In this document: one piece after another, positions 13,796-23,577 of the stretch
Position numbering within the stretch: position 1 is the stretch's first letter
How the letters are laid out: each line of letters starts with the position of its first letter
IMG/VR virus record: IMGVR_UViG_3300048008_000179
Coordinates: 1-29,533 of that record
From: a virus
Reading direction: 5' to 3' (one strand)
DNA length: 29,533 nt
The notes under the pieces: generated by a model
Told to the model about the DNA's origin: nothing
The model's database searches: none
What the model saw: only the letters and a program-made list of their open reading frames with translations
Position numbers and translations under genes: made by a program

Positions 13796-15278
13796 AGCGG
13801 TAAGAATCCCGATAGAGGCGGTGGATAACACCAAGGCCGCTTTCAACTCTGTCAACGCTAACCTTAACAAGACCGCAAAGAATGCCAAGGTAGTCACCGG
13901 CTCCTTCGGCAAATTCCGCGGCGCATCTCAGCAACTTGGTTTTCAGATACAGGACGTTGCCGTCCAACTTCAAAGTGGTACAGCTGCGTCTACAGTTTTC
14001 GCACAACAAGGCTCGCAGATTGCCTCCATCTTCGGGCCTGCCGGTGCCGTAGTGGGTGCTCTGATCGCTGTTGGCGCTGCGGTTGCTGGGCCTCTGATTC
14101 AGTCATTGTTAGGCGGAACCAACGCTCTAGAAGAGATGGGCGAGGCTGCCGATAACGTAGCGACATCACTAGCAAACATGACTGCCACGCAGCTGATTCA
14201 AGCACAAAGGCAGAATGCTCAGGCAGTGGTTGATGCGCAGAACGTCATAACCGAAGCAACAGAGAGGCTTGCTCAAGCAGAAGCAAAAAGGGCCGCTGCT
14301 CAATCGAGCGTGTTCTCCAATCTTCGGTCATATCAACAAAGCATTGAAGACCAGAACCAAGCAATAGAAGAAGAAAGGGCGATAATTGAAGAAGCCACAA
14401 TCGTCATTGAGAAGGTTGAGAAGGCAAATAACAAGTTCGCGGAGTCTCAGGAAAAGGTAGCCAACAAGACCAAAGAAACAGAAGACCCGTTGGTAGCGTT
14501 CAATGAGCGTATGCGCGACCAGCTAGCAACCATGTCGATGAACAATGAGCAGACTGCAACCTACAACGCCTTGAAAGATGGGACGATCACGGCTTTGGAG
14601 CGGGAGGCGATTCAGTTAGGCGCAGCAAAGGATGCTCTCACTTCGTACAACGAAGAAAAGAAACGAGCAGAACAACTAGACAAAGAAATACTGAGCGGCG
14701 AACAGGCTGCTAGCGCAATGTTTGGGGCGATGGATATTGACCGCCTAAAAGCTATTAAGAAAGAGCGCAAAGAAAAAGAGGACGCTAAGAATGCGGTTCT
14801 TGGAAATTTAGATCAGCAGTTAGAGGCATCTGCCCAGAACAGTAAGAAGATGTTTGCTGTTAACAAGGCTTTCCGCATCGCTCAAGCCACCATGCAGACC
14901 TACGAGGCGGCCACTAAAGCCTTGGCTGCATTCCCTCCCCCTTTTGGTCAGTTAGCGGCTGTAGCTACAGTCGGATTCGGTCTAAGCCAAGTGGCGGCTA
15001 TTAAGTCCCAGAGTTTTGAGGGTGGGGGATTCACTGGAAGAGGTGCCAGGGCTGGCGGCTTAGATGGTAAGGGTGGCCGTATGGCCATGATTCATCCAAA
15101 TGAAACAGTGATTGACCACACAAAGGGCGGTGCTAGTGGCATCACGATTATCAACAACGTAGACGCTAGAGGCTCTGGTGCTGACGTAGACCAAAGAATC
15201 AAAAGCGCTATGGCCCAGACCAGTCAACAGACTATAATGACCATCCAAGATTTGATGCGCCGTGGGAGGTTTGCATAG
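13785..15278 (+). CDS. Tail tape measure protein
   Basis: A 497-residue protein, short for a tape measure. By the usual ~0.15 nm per residue it would set a tail of roughly 75 nm. The N-terminal part has VDNTKAAFNSVNANLNKTAK and the GFQIQDVAVQLQSGTAASTV region common to tape measures. A strongly hydrophobic segment lies at 82-109. A long Ala/Gln/Glu/Lys coiled coil follows (about 135-370), then a second hydrophobic patch (FPPPFGQLAAVATVGFGLSQ) and a Gly-rich FEGGGFTGRGARAGG region. The start overlaps the chaperone extension. It also helps eject DNA through the membrane. Confidence 0.92.
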   Translation: MANEAVRIPIEAVDNTKAAFNSVNANLNKTAKNAKVVTGSFGKFRGASQQLGFQIQDVAVQLQSGTAASTVFAQQGSQIASIFGPAGAVVGALIAVGAAVAGPLIQSLLGGTNALEEMGEAADNVATSLANMTATQLIQAQRQNAQAVVDAQNVITEATERLAQAEAKRAAAQSSVFSNLRSYQQSIEDQNQAIEEERAIIEEATIVIEKVEKANNKFAESQEKVANKTKETEDPLVAFNERMRDQLATMSMNNEQTATYNALKDGTITALEREAIQLGAAKDALTSYNEEKKRAEQLDKEILSGEQAASAMFGAMDIDRLKAIKKERKEKEDAKNAVLGNLDQQLEASAQNSKKMFAVNKAFRIAQATMQTYEAATKALAAFPPPFGQLAAVATVGFGLSQVAAIKSQSFEGGGFTGRGARAGGLDGKGGRMAMIHPNETVIDHTKGGASGITIINNVDARGSGADVDQRIKSAMAQTSQQTIMTIQDLMRRGRFA

Positions 15279-15878
15279 ATGACTACCTTTACCTTCCCAA
15301 GTATCACCCCAACGACTAACACGTTTGAGCTTGTTTCTAACACTCGCACGTTCCAGTCGCCCTTAACCAACGCTGTACAGACCACCTCTCGCAAAGGTTC
15401 GCTTTGGCGAGCCAGTTTGCAGTTTAGAAACCTCTCAGGTGATGACCGCCAAGAGATGCAGGCGTTTCTGGTTAAGCTAAACGGGCAGCAGCATCGGTTC
15501 ACCTTGCACGATCATTCCTTTACGCGAAGGGGTGCGGGTGGCGGCACGCTGGTTGTGAACGGTGGTAGCCAATCGGGTACCAGCCTGGTCTGTGATGGGG
15601 CGACGGCTAACGTCTCAAACTACCTGCGAGCCGGTGATTACATCTCGTTCAACAACGAGCTTCACATGGTCGTGGCAGATGCCAATAGCGATGCCGGTGG
15701 GAACGTCACCCTTTCAATCGCTCCTCCCATTCGCAAGACGCCAGCAGATGACACAATAATTGCTTACACGTCACCAGTGAGTGGGGTCTTCATGTTGGCA
15801 GGCCCAGCGTCATGGGATACCCAAGTGGATATAACGTCTAATTTCAACATTGAAGCGGTGGAGGACGTTCTGGCATGA
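15279..15878 (+). CDS. Minor tail / distal tail protein
   Basis: A 199-residue protein starting one base after the tape measure stop. It is beta-rich, with TRTFQSPLTNAVQTTSRKGSL, ASLQFRNLSGDDRQEMQAFL and ASWDTQVDITSNFNIEAVED. Its place, between tape measure and the next tail-tip protein, and its all-beta look suggest the ring that joins tube and tip (Dit-like). The same order occurs in gene transfer agents. Family assignment is by context, not by a strong motif. Confidence 0.65.
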   Translation: MTTFTFPSITPTTNTFELVSNTRTFQSPLTNAVQTTSRKGSLWRASLQFRNLSGDDRQEMQAFLVKLNGQQHRFTLHDHSFTRRGAGGGTLVVNGGSQSGTSLVCDGATANVSNYLRAGDYISFNNELHMVVADANSDAGGNVTLSIAPPIRKTPADDTIIAYTSPVSGVFMLAGPASWDTQVDITSNFNIEAVEDVLA

Positions 15879-16525
15879 GTCGAGGCTTTCCATCCAATGT
15901 CCTTACGGCATTATCAGCACAGCATGTCGTGTTGGTTACGTTCACCAAGCTGGAGTTCCCAAGCGGGACTTTGTACCTGCATAACTCAATCGGCACATAT
16001 ACTTGGGGTGGTCAGGACTGGTTAGGTACTGGTGATCTGGGAGAGATTAGTCAGATTGAAGAAGGTGCTGATGTCAGTCCTTACAAGATAACTCTCTCCC
16101 TTAGCGGATTAGACCCAGACATCTCTGCCGCCGCTTTGACTGAAGACTACTACCTCCAGCCTGTAACGGTTTACCTTGGCGTTTTAGATACCAGTGATGA
16201 CCTGATTGCTGACCCTACTGTTATCTGGGAAGGTGCTATGGACCAAATGCTTGTCACGGTAGGGGCTGCTGGTGGCGATGTAATATCTCTGACCGCTGAA
16301 TCAGAACTTGCCAGATTCAACAAAGCATCGAATCTGAAATACACCAGCGCTCAATTGCAGAATGACTTTGCAGGCGATCTAGGTTTTGACCTAATGGCTG
16401 AGGTTGAAGGCGCGAAGCTCAGATGGGGTGATGCGTATTCAAGTGCAATAATTGGAAGGTCAAGATCCTCGTCTGTGGACACTGACTACAGCGACTTCGA
16501 CCCCGGCAATATGGCAGGGCTTTAG
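15875..16525 (+). CDS. Tail tip hub protein (DUF2163-like)
   Basis: A 216-residue protein overlapping the previous stop by 4 nt. The N-terminal part (LSAQHVVLVTFTKLEFPSGT, YTWGGQDWLGTGDLGEISQI) and VSPYKITLSLSGLDPDISAA resemble tail-hub domains found before a cell-wall peptidase in gene transfer agents and lambda-like phages. It lacks a catalytic motif. It probably connects the distal ring to the central fibre. Confidence 0.65.
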   Translation: MSRGFPSNVLTALSAQHVVLVTFTKLEFPSGTLYLHNSIGTYTWGGQDWLGTGDLGEISQIEEGADVSPYKITLSLSGLDPDISAAALTEDYYLQPVTVYLGVLDTSDDLIADPTVIWEGAMDQMLVTVGAAGGDVISLTAESELARFNKASNLKYTSAQLQNDFAGDLGFDLMAEVEGAKLRWGDAYSSAIIGRSRSSSVDTDYSDFDPGNMAGL

Positions 16526-16531
16526 ATTTTG

Positions 16532-16900
16532 ATGAAGGTTCACAACGCACTAAACAAGTGGAAGCGCAGAGAGTTCAGCTATGGCGATGCCGACTGCTGC
16601 CAATTTGCAGCGTTTGTCGTGAAAGAGCTAACTGGAAAAGACTACGCGGAGCGGTTCAAGTATGAATCAGAGGCTCAGGCAGAGTTGCTAGTGGGGCGAG
16701 AGGGCGAGCTTGTGGATTTCATTGGCAGTATTTTGGGTGATGTCAGTTCTGACATAAAGGACGGCGACCCTTGCATTGTTGAAATACCTATAATTGGTCA
16801 GGTGTGTGGGATAAAGCTATCAGACAAGGTGGTCTGCCTGACTGAAAAAGGCATGACACAGATTCCAGACCGATACCTAGTAGCAGGATGGAGCGTATAG
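16532..16900 (+). CDS. DUF6950-like protein, possible NlpC/P60-related tail peptidase
   Basis: A 122-residue protein with start at ATG 16532. The TTG just before it, at 16529, is less likely. The N-terminal motif FSYGDADCCQFAAFVVKELTG (about 15-35) resembles the catalytic Cys helix of NlpC/P60 proteins, with C22 and C23. An obvious catalytic His is not clear; H4 is the only histidine and it is N-terminal. The protein may therefore be a structural relative rather than an active peptidase. It lies directly before the large central tail protein, where the lambda K-like peptidase normally sits. Confidence 0.65.
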   Translation: MKVHNALNKWKRREFSYGDADCCQFAAFVVKELTGKDYAERFKYESEAQAELLVGREGELVDFIGSILGDVSSDIKDGDPCIVEIPIIGQVCGIKLSDKVVCLTEKGMTQIPDRYLVAGWSV

Positions 16901-16901
16901 A

Positions 16902-19900
16902 ATGCCACCAGTAGCGGCAGCGTTAGTTACAGCAGGGCTTAAGATTTACTCTGTTGGTTTAGCGACCATTGGTGCAGTTGCTGGGGTGAGCGCGGCGGCA
17001 ACCGCTTCTACTTTCGCGGTCATGGCTGCTGGCACAGCTACTATTGTTGCGGCGGGTGCTGCGTTAAATGCCGCAATAAAAGGCTTGATGCCTGATATTT
17101 CCATGCCTCAGTCCGACACTGATAGCACTAGGCAGCACACAGTTCGCGGGACAATTGAACCTCAGAAGATGGTCTATGGGGAGGCTCTGGTATCTGGGCC
17201 TATCTTCTTCGTTGGCTTGAGCGGCACTGAAAATCGTGATCTTTACCATGCTATAGCGCTCACAGGGCATGAGGTACAAGATATTTCTGACGTTTATTTT
17301 GACAACAAAGTGATAACAGACGGGGAAATACAAGGTTTTGACGTAATCGACGGGGTTTTTGGCCCAAGAATTGACCAACCATTAGTCACCATAACCCAAA
17401 TTAATCGAAGGCTAGGGGCGAGCGACCAGACCTATGACACGCTCCTTCAGCCTTTTGTTGGTGCGAACTGGAGCGCAGCACACAGGACTCGTGGAATTGC
17501 CACGATATCAACTAAGTTTACGCTGACCGACTCATCTCAAGAAGTGTGGGATCGGTTTAAGCCTCAGAACATTAAAGCCTTGGTCAAAGGCAAGAAAGAT
17601 ATTTACGACCCTCGACTTGATACGAACGCGGGGGCCAATCCTACTAATGCAACCTATCAGCAGTGGTCAGACAATCCCGCTCTCTGTGTGGCTAATTACC
17701 TGACCGATACCAAGTTTGGTCTGTCTATCCCAGTTAGTAAGATTGACTGGGCTGCGGTAGAGACTGCGGCAGATGCTTGTGATGTTACGGTAACGGTGCC
17801 CAACTCAGGAACGCAAAAGCGGTTTACTGCGAATGGTGTTTTGTTCGCAACAGACACTCACCGAGCGAACATTAACAAGCTGCTGTCTTCCATGAACGGC
17901 AGCCTCGTATATTCCAACGGTATTTACACTATCAGGGCAGGTATCTATGAAGCACCCACGGAAAGCCTTACGGAAGATGACCTTGCAGGAGCAGTTGCGG
18001 TTAAGACATCGGTGGAACGCGGTGAGCGTTTTAATACAATCCGCTCGATTTTTATTGACCCCTCCCAAAACCACAAATCAGTTGAAGCTCCAGAAGTATC
18101 TATTACGGCAGCGGTTAGCCGAGATAACGACGAAATTCTAACGAGGGATATACAGCTACCGTTTACCAATAGTTCATTCATGGCACAAAGGATCGCTCAC
18201 AAACAGATCCAGATGTCAGACCAGCAAAAGATATTAAACTTCCCTGCCAACCTCACAGGTCTTCGAGTTGACGTTGGGGACAGAGTGTCGGTTACCATCG
18301 CGGAACTAAACTACAGCAACAAGGTTTTCCGCTGCGCGAGCTGGTCGTTCTCTGATACTCAAGACGGAGTGGTTAACCTTACGCTTATGGAGGATGACGC
18401 TGGGTCATACGCTGACCCTGCTGCAAATGAATACAGCACTATTTCTCCTTCTGGCGTTATCACCGAGGCATTCCGTGGAGTACCCGACCCACAGAACCTA
18501 TCAGCTACTTCAGGACTCAAGTTCATTGAACTGAACTGGGATAATCCAGCAAACCCGAAGCTCTTTGAGACTATCGCGGTTTATGCTTCTGCGGATTCTT
18601 CATGGGCCAATAGTCAGTTGATTGGCGAGACTCGTGGAACCCAGTTCTTCCATGACGCAGCCAACGCCATAGACCCACTAGCTGTAGGAGACACCCGCTA
18701 CTACTGGGTTCGCGCTTTAGCTTATGGCGGCGGCAGTGATGACCCCTTTGTTCGCTCAGACCGAAACCCAGACAACGACACATCCAACATTGTCGCCACG
18801 GTGGGGCCAAACAACCCAGACTATTCAGACATTGTTGACGATACGCCAGCGCAAGGGCCACCAACGGCTCTCACCCTCACAGAAACTACTGTCTTGGGCA
18901 ATGATGGCTCCGTTCTGCCTGCTGTTCGTGTGTCATGGACTGCGCCTAGTGTTAACACCTACGTTTCATTCTACGAGGTTGAGTTTAAGCAAACCTCACA
19001 AGGCGAAATCGACTACGGGCAGGTTGCAGATTCCTACAATCAGACCATCAACTATGGTTCTGTGGCTGACGCCACGACCCTAGAGCTTAACTATGGTGGG
19101 GTGAACGAGGCGATAACTGGAGCCGGTACAGACTTCTCTTCTATAAACGTCTACGGCACCAGCACTGTCATTGCTGGCATGAAGGAATTGGAAGAGTTCA
19201 CCTTTAGGGTGAGGGCGGTTACGTTCACAGGCAGAGTCTCTGGTTTTGTCACCGAAGCTCTGACGTTGCAGGGCGACCAGACTGCTCCGGCTATCCCATC
19301 CAGCATCGTAGCTACCGGCGGCATCCAGCAGATTAAGCTGGATTTTGAACTGCCCAGCGACAGTGACCTTGCTTATGTGGAAATCTTCGAGAACACGGTT
19401 AACAACCTTTCATCCGCCAGCCTGATTGTTCGCACCAAGTCTGACCAGCACACAGTGACGGGATTGGGCAATGATGTCACCCGCTACTATTGGTTAAGAA
19501 GTGCTGACCGCTCTGGCAACCTGTCGGGCTATAGCGCGTCATTCTCAGCTACCACGCAAAAGATTGTTCTGGATGACTTCGCCCAAGATGTCTTGGATGA
19601 GTTCGCTGCTGGTGATGCCTTTGGTATTGAGCCTGTTAGCACCCTCTCAGGCGTTACAGGGTCGCACATAGGGCAGATTAAGTTCCTGACAACCACATCT
19701 GAACTGTATGTCTGGAATGGCACTGCGTGGACTACAGACCTTTTCACGGCATCATCTGTTGACCCAGGTTCTATCACTGCGGCTTCGTTTGCAGCCGGTG
19801 TTGAGCCGATTTCTGCCGTTAATACTCTGCCCTCTCCCACGGGATACACTGGGCCGTCTTTGGTCTTCTTGACCACTGACTCCAAGGTTTACCGCTACGA

Positions 19901-21476
19901 TTCGTCGGTTCCTGAGTTCACGACACTGGTTAACACCACCGACCTATCAGGTACGCTTGGCGACAACCTGTTCAGTGACACCTTAAGACCAGTAGAGCGG
20001 GTGGGTACGTTACCGACCACAGGCTTGACCACTGGGCGAGTGGTGATGCTTACCACTGATGGCAAGCTGTATCGGTACAACGGAACCTCGTGGACTTCTG
20101 CCATCTCAGCAGCCGACCTAGATGACCAGTTGAACCTAGCCACACAGGCATCGGGCTTGCTGCCGGTAGCAAATGCGGCGTCAGGATTAGTGAATGGCAA
20201 CATAACCATCAATGCCGATGGCAGCCTTTCTGGCGCAGGATCAGGTCAAGCTACCCTTACTGGGCTGGGTGGCGGTGCGGTGGCAACGCTAGACACCATC
20301 ACGGAGACTTACATTGGCAGCAACTCCATCAGCACTGCCAAGATTCAAGCCAACGCAATCACGGCTAACGAGATCCTAGCGGGAGCAGTAACAGCGGCAA
20401 AGGTAGCTGCTTTGGCAATCTCTGCTGACAAGATAGCGGCTAACGCCATCACGACGGCGAAGATAGCGGCGGGAGCTATAACAGCAGACCAAATCGCGGC
20501 TGGTTCAGTTTCCGCTGATGCTATCGCGGCCAATGCTGTTACAGCGGCCAAGATCGCTGCCAACTCGGTTAGCGCCTCTGAGATAGTTTCCAATAGCATT
20601 ACCACGGCAGAGCTTAACGTCTCACAGATATTCGCTGACTCGGCGGTAATAGGCGCGATACAAGCATCGTCTATAACATCGGCGGCTATTGATGCTGCTG
20701 TGGCTAACTTTGAGTTCGTGGAGAGTGTGAACATCGCCTCTAACGCGATAACAGCAGGAAAGATTGCTGCCAGCGCTGTGACTGCGAACAAGATAAGCGT
20801 GGTGAATCTAGCTGCCATCTCAGCGGATCTCGGCACTATAACCGCCGGAACAGTAAACGCGGATGTCATCAAGCTAGACAATGTGACAATGGACACCGAC
20901 GCCAACAACAATCTTGTCATCAAGAATTCTGGCGTCGACTCCGTGCAGATTAAATCCAACGCCTTGGGAACCATCAAGAGCGTTGTTGATGATGTCGAGG
21001 TTGCTACTCAATTTGTGCCGGCTGCTAGTTTGTTTACGGCATCCACGCCATTCCATAAATACTCCACTTACACGCTCGACCTATTGGCTGAGCTTACGTT
21101 CACTTCGCCGCTTACAACTTCTGAAACAGTGGACTACGTAATTCGGTTCGAGTCAGATGTGGATGGCTCAATTTGGAGCGATTCTGTTGGAATGATTACA
21201 ACACACATACAGCGAACAAACTCTCTAGGCGATTCCTATGATATCAACGGGACAAGAACCGGCGACGATAACCAATACTACTTTGAAGTAGCGCAAGCAG
21301 GCTCAGTAGTCGGCGGATTTAGAATACCTAGAGCAGCGACCTTGAGAGGTGGTAGCACCATCTATTTGAAGCTGTACGGTTATCAAAAGAACGTCTATCA
21401 AAGCACAACAACACCAAGAACGGGAGTTGGGAACTGGGCGCTCAGTGTAATATCGGTTGAGGGCTTGGCACGATGA
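16902..21476 (+). CDS. Central tail tip / host-specificity protein (J-like)
   Basis: A 1524-residue protein, the largest in the genome. The first ~60 residues are hydrophobic. Residues ~75-420 contain the J-type region (GTIEPQKMVYGEALVSGPIF, IALTGHEVQDISDVYFDNKV and a long AVFRGERFNTIRS-like segment). Fibronectin-like domains follow (PDPQNLSATSGLKFIELNWD and AIPSSIVATGGIQQIKLDFE). Three tandem ~50-residue modules with a T.D.KLY..NGT.W pattern lie at about 907-1075. Ten decapeptide repeats at 1142-1241 precede a beta-rich C-terminus. It should form the trimeric tail tip that touches the receptor. The C-terminal part is the best candidate for host range. Confidence 0.88.
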   Translation: MPPVAAALVTAGLKIYSVGLATIGAVAGVSAAATASTFAVMAAGTATIVAAGAALNAAIKGLMPDISMPQSDTDSTRQHTVRGTIEPQKMVYGEALVSGPIFFVGLSGTENRDLYHAIALTGHEVQDISDVYFDNKVITDGEIQGFDVIDGVFGPRIDQPLVTITQINRRLGASDQTYDTLLQPFVGANWSAAHRTRGIATISTKFTLTDSSQEVWDRFKPQNIKALVKGKKDIYDPRLDTNAGANPTNATYQQWSDNPALCVANYLTDTKFGLSIPVSKIDWAAVETAADACDVTVTVPNSGTQKRFTANGVLFATDTHRANINKLLSSMNGSLVYSNGIYTIRAGIYEAPTESLTEDDLAGAVAVKTSVERGERFNTIRSIFIDPSQNHKSVEAPEVSITAAVSRDNDEILTRDIQLPFTNSSFMAQRIAHKQIQMSDQQKILNFPANLTGLRVDVGDRVSVTIAELNYSNKVFRCASWSFSDTQDGVVNLTLMEDDAGSYADPAANEYSTISPSGVITEAFRGVPDPQNLSATSGLKFIELNWDNPANPKLFETIAVYASADSSWANSQLIGETRGTQFFHDAANAIDPLAVGDTRYYWVRALAYGGGSDDPFVRSDRNPDNDTSNIVATVGPNNPDYSDIVDDTPAQGPPTALTLTETTVLGNDGSVLPAVRVSWTAPSVNTYVSFYEVEFKQTSQGEIDYGQVADSYNQTINYGSVADATTLELNYGGVNEAITGAGTDFSSINVYGTSTVIAGMKELEEFTFRVRAVTFTGRVSGFVTEALTLQGDQTAPAIPSSIVATGGIQQIKLDFELPSDSDLAYVEIFENTVNNLSSASLIVRTKSDQHTVTGLGNDVTRYYWLRSADRSGNLSGYSASFSATTQKIVLDDFAQDVLDEFAAGDAFGIEPVSTLSGVTGSHIGQIKFLTTTSELYVWNGTAWTTDLFTASSVDPGSITAASFAAGVEPISAVNTLPSPTGYTGPSLVFLTTDSKVYRYDSSVPEFTTLVNTTDLSGTLGDNLFSDTLRPVERVGTLPTTGLTTGRVVMLTTDGKLYRYNGTSWTSAISAADLDDQLNLATQASGLLPVANAASGLVNGNITINADGSLSGAGSGQATLTGLGGGAVATLDTITETYIGSNSISTAKIQANAITANEILAGAVTAAKVAALAISADKIAANAITTAKIAAGAITADQIAAGSVSADAIAANAVTAAKIAANSVSASEIVSNSITTAELNVSQIFADSAVIGAIQASSITSAAIDAAVANFEFVESVNIASNAITAGKIAASAVTANKISVVNLAAISADLGTITAGTVNADVIKLDNVTMDTDANNNLVIKNSGVDSVQIKSNALGTIKSVVDDVEVATQFVPAASLFTASTPFHKYSTYTLDLLAELTFTSPLTTSETVDYVIRFESDVDGSIWSDSVGMITTHIQRTNSLGDSYDINGTRTGDDNQYYFEVAQAGSVVGGFRIPRAATLRGGSTIYLKLYGYQKNVYQSTTTPRTGVGNWALSVISVEGLAR
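20325..20624 (+). repeat. Ten tandem 30-bp (decapeptide) repeats in the tail tip gene
   Basis: Ten consecutive units of 10 codons, starting SISTAKIQAN, AITANEILAG, AVTAAKVAAL and ending SITTAELNVS. The consensus is (A/S)-(I/V)-(T/S)-x-x-x-I-A-A-(N/G). DNA copies differ at many third positions, so the repeat is kept at protein level. Such repeats suit a trimeric shaft. Confidence 0.9.
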
Positions 21477-21706
21477 GGTTTTCTGGAAGTTCAGACGCGA
21501 TAACCGCTTATCCACACGAAAAAATGAACAAGTATCGGAGAGGGCAAGCCTTAGCGGAAACCGACTGGACTCAGGCAAATGACTCGCCCCTCTCTGAGTC
21601 GGATCAGCTAAAATACAGAGCATACCGGCAAGCCCTACGCGACCTAACAACGCACGAAAACTGGCCTGAGCTTCAAGAGGAAGACTGGCCCACACTGGAG
21701 AACTAG
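21473..21706 (+). CDS. Tail fibre assembly chaperone-like protein
   Basis: A 77-residue protein overlapping the stop of the tail tip gene (ATGA). The C-terminal half, YRAYRQALRDLTTHENWPEL followed by EEDWPTLEN, is the pattern of small phage tail assembly chaperone domains found next to tail fibre genes. The N-terminal half is probably disordered. It is placed between the central tail protein and the S74 fibre and may help fold or attach either one. Confidence 0.7.
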   Translation: MRFSGSSDAITAYPHEKMNKYRRGQALAETDWTQANDSPLSESDQLKYRAYRQALRDLTTHENWPELQEEDWPTLEN

Positions 21707-23563
21707 ATGGCTACTCAATTACAGATTAGACGCGGAACCAGCGCACAGGTAGCCGCTTTCACAGGTGCCGAGGGTGAGGTAGTAGTTAACACCACCAACG
21801 ACTCCATCCATGTTAACGACGGCTCGACGGCGGGTGGGTTCGAGCTTGCGCGGGTGGATGGTTCCAACTGGGCTATCACCAACAATATCTCCACTACTGC
21901 GAACATATCCTTTGGCGACAACGACAAGGCTATTTTTGGGGAGGGCAGCGACCTACAGATTTTTCATGATGGAACAGACAGCATCATCAACGAAAGCACG
22001 GCTGGAAATCTGTTAGTTCAAGGCGCAACAATAAAGTTACAAACAGCAAACGGCGCAAAAGATTATTTGGTTGCATCTCCAAGTGCAGAAGTAACTCTAT
22101 ATCACAACAATGCCGCCAAACTTGCCACAAACTCCACAGGCATAGACGTTACTGGCACAGCCACGATGGATGGGCTTACTGTAGATGGTGCTGTAGCTAT
22201 AAACACTAACAACGTTGTACACACAGCCCTAACACCTAGCTACAGCTTTATTGAGTCTGACGTAACAGGCGAAAACACACAGTTTCTCCAAGCATCTGGA
22301 ACTTTAAGGATTAGAACAGTAGACGATTCTTTAGCCAACCCTGTTGAGCGTCTGCGTATTGACCACGGAACTGGAGATATCAGCTTCTACGAGGACACAG
22401 GCACAACGCCAAAAATGGTGTGGGATAGTTCTGCGGAGTCTTTGGGTATTGGGACGACGAGTCCATCAAGGCTTCTGCATATCAATAGTGCTGGCGTCCA
22501 AATTGGAGCCTTGATTGAAAGCACCAGTACAGCTTCCGCTAGACTTGCGTTAGCAAACGCCAACACAACCAGTGAGTCAAAAGTAGGTATCGGCGCTATA
22601 GCGGATGATCTAGTTTTGTATGCTGGTGGCGCACAAGCAGTAACTGTAGACGACAGCCGCAATGTGGGTATTGGTACTAGTTCGCCTAGTCGCAATTTAG
22701 ATATTCAAGGAACTGGGGACACTCTTGTTTCTATTGTTTCTCCGGCGTCAAATCAAGCGGCTTTATTTTTTGGTGATACTGACAGTGACTCTGTAGGTCG
22801 CGTAGCTTACGACAACAGCGATAATTCCATGCGTTTTAATACCAATGGCTCAGAAGCCATGCGCATAGACTCCAGCCAAAATCTCTTGGTGGGGAAGACT
22901 ACTACTGCCTTTGGAACAGCTGGTATTGCTTTGCGTGGGACTGTTGCTGATTTTACAAGAGATGGTGGAACACCCATAAACGTCAATCGTCTAACGGACG
23001 ATGGGAGCCTAATTGACCTGCACAAAAATAGCACAGCCGTAGGTAGTATTGGTGTTAGAGGTTCCACAAATCTTTATGTTGCTTTCCGCACTGAGGCTAA
23101 TGGCGACGGTTGTGGCTTAACAGGTTCTGCTGCCTCTACCGGAGCAATAATTCCTTCAGACGGTGACGGCGATGCCGTAGATAACCATATTGATTTAGGC
23201 GCTTCTGGAACACGCTTTGATGATGTTTTTTGCGTAAACGTAAACGAATCATCTGATCGCAATTTAAAGCAAGACATTGAAGAACTGTCCGAGGCAGAGA
23301 AGCGTGTAGCAGTAAGAGCCAAAGGACTGTTGCGTAAGTATCGTCTTGTATCAAGCGTTTTGGAAAAAGGTGATGACGCACGCATTCACTTCGGAATCAT
23401 TGCACAAGATTTACAGGCCGCTTTTGAAGCAGAAGGTTTAGACCCAGCACGCTACGCAATGTGGTGTAGTGACACATGGACTGATGAAGACACAGGTGAA
23501 GAAGTAACTCGTCAAAGCATACGTTACACACAACTACTCGCCTTCATCATCTCAGCAATCTAA
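21707..23563 (+). CDS. Tail fibre with C-terminal S74 self-cleaving chaperone
   Basis: A 618-residue protein. The N-terminus (MATQLQIRRGTSAQVAAFTG...VHVNDGST-like) is a short repeat domain of environmental phage fibres. Middle repeats include SLGIGTTSPSRLLHI and NVGIGTSSPSRNLDI. The C-terminal ~104 residues start at S515-S-D-R-N-L-K, the S74 intramolecular chaperone motif with Ser and Lys for self-cleavage. They end at LLAFIISAI without the usual terminal coiled coil. S74 domains trimerise the fibre and are then cut off. G+C is lower here than in the preceding tail gene by eye. This is probably the side or distal fibre for receptor binding. Confidence 0.9.
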   Translation: MATQLQIRRGTSAQVAAFTGAEGEVVVNTTNDSIHVNDGSTAGGFELARVDGSNWAITNNISTTANISFGDNDKAIFGEGSDLQIFHDGTDSIINESTAGNLLVQGATIKLQTANGAKDYLVASPSAEVTLYHNNAAKLATNSTGIDVTGTATMDGLTVDGAVAINTNNVVHTALTPSYSFIESDVTGENTQFLQASGTLRIRTVDDSLANPVERLRIDHGTGDISFYEDTGTTPKMVWDSSAESLGIGTTSPSRLLHINSAGVQIGALIESTSTASARLALANANTTSESKVGIGAIADDLVLYAGGAQAVTVDDSRNVGIGTSSPSRNLDIQGTGDTLVSIVSPASNQAALFFGDTDSDSVGRVAYDNSDNSMRFNTNGSEAMRIDSSQNLLVGKTTTAFGTAGIALRGTVADFTRDGGTPINVNRLTDDGSLIDLHKNSTAVGSIGVRGSTNLYVAFRTEANGDGCGLTGSAASTGAIIPSDGDGDAVDNHIDLGASGTRFDDVFCVNVNESSDRNLKQDIEELSEAEKRVAVRAKGLLRKYRLVSSVLEKGDDARIHFGIIAQDLQAAFEAEGLDPARYAMWCSDTWTDEDTGEEVTRQSIRYTQLLAFIISAI

Positions 23564-23577
23564 CTAGGAGAACTAAA

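Noticed and set aside
20345-20977. 210-residue open frame on the minus strand
   Set aside because: It lies opposite the decapeptide repeat region of the tail tip gene. Its Ala/Ile/Thr bias mirrors that repeat, and it has no ribosome site or neighbours in the same direction.
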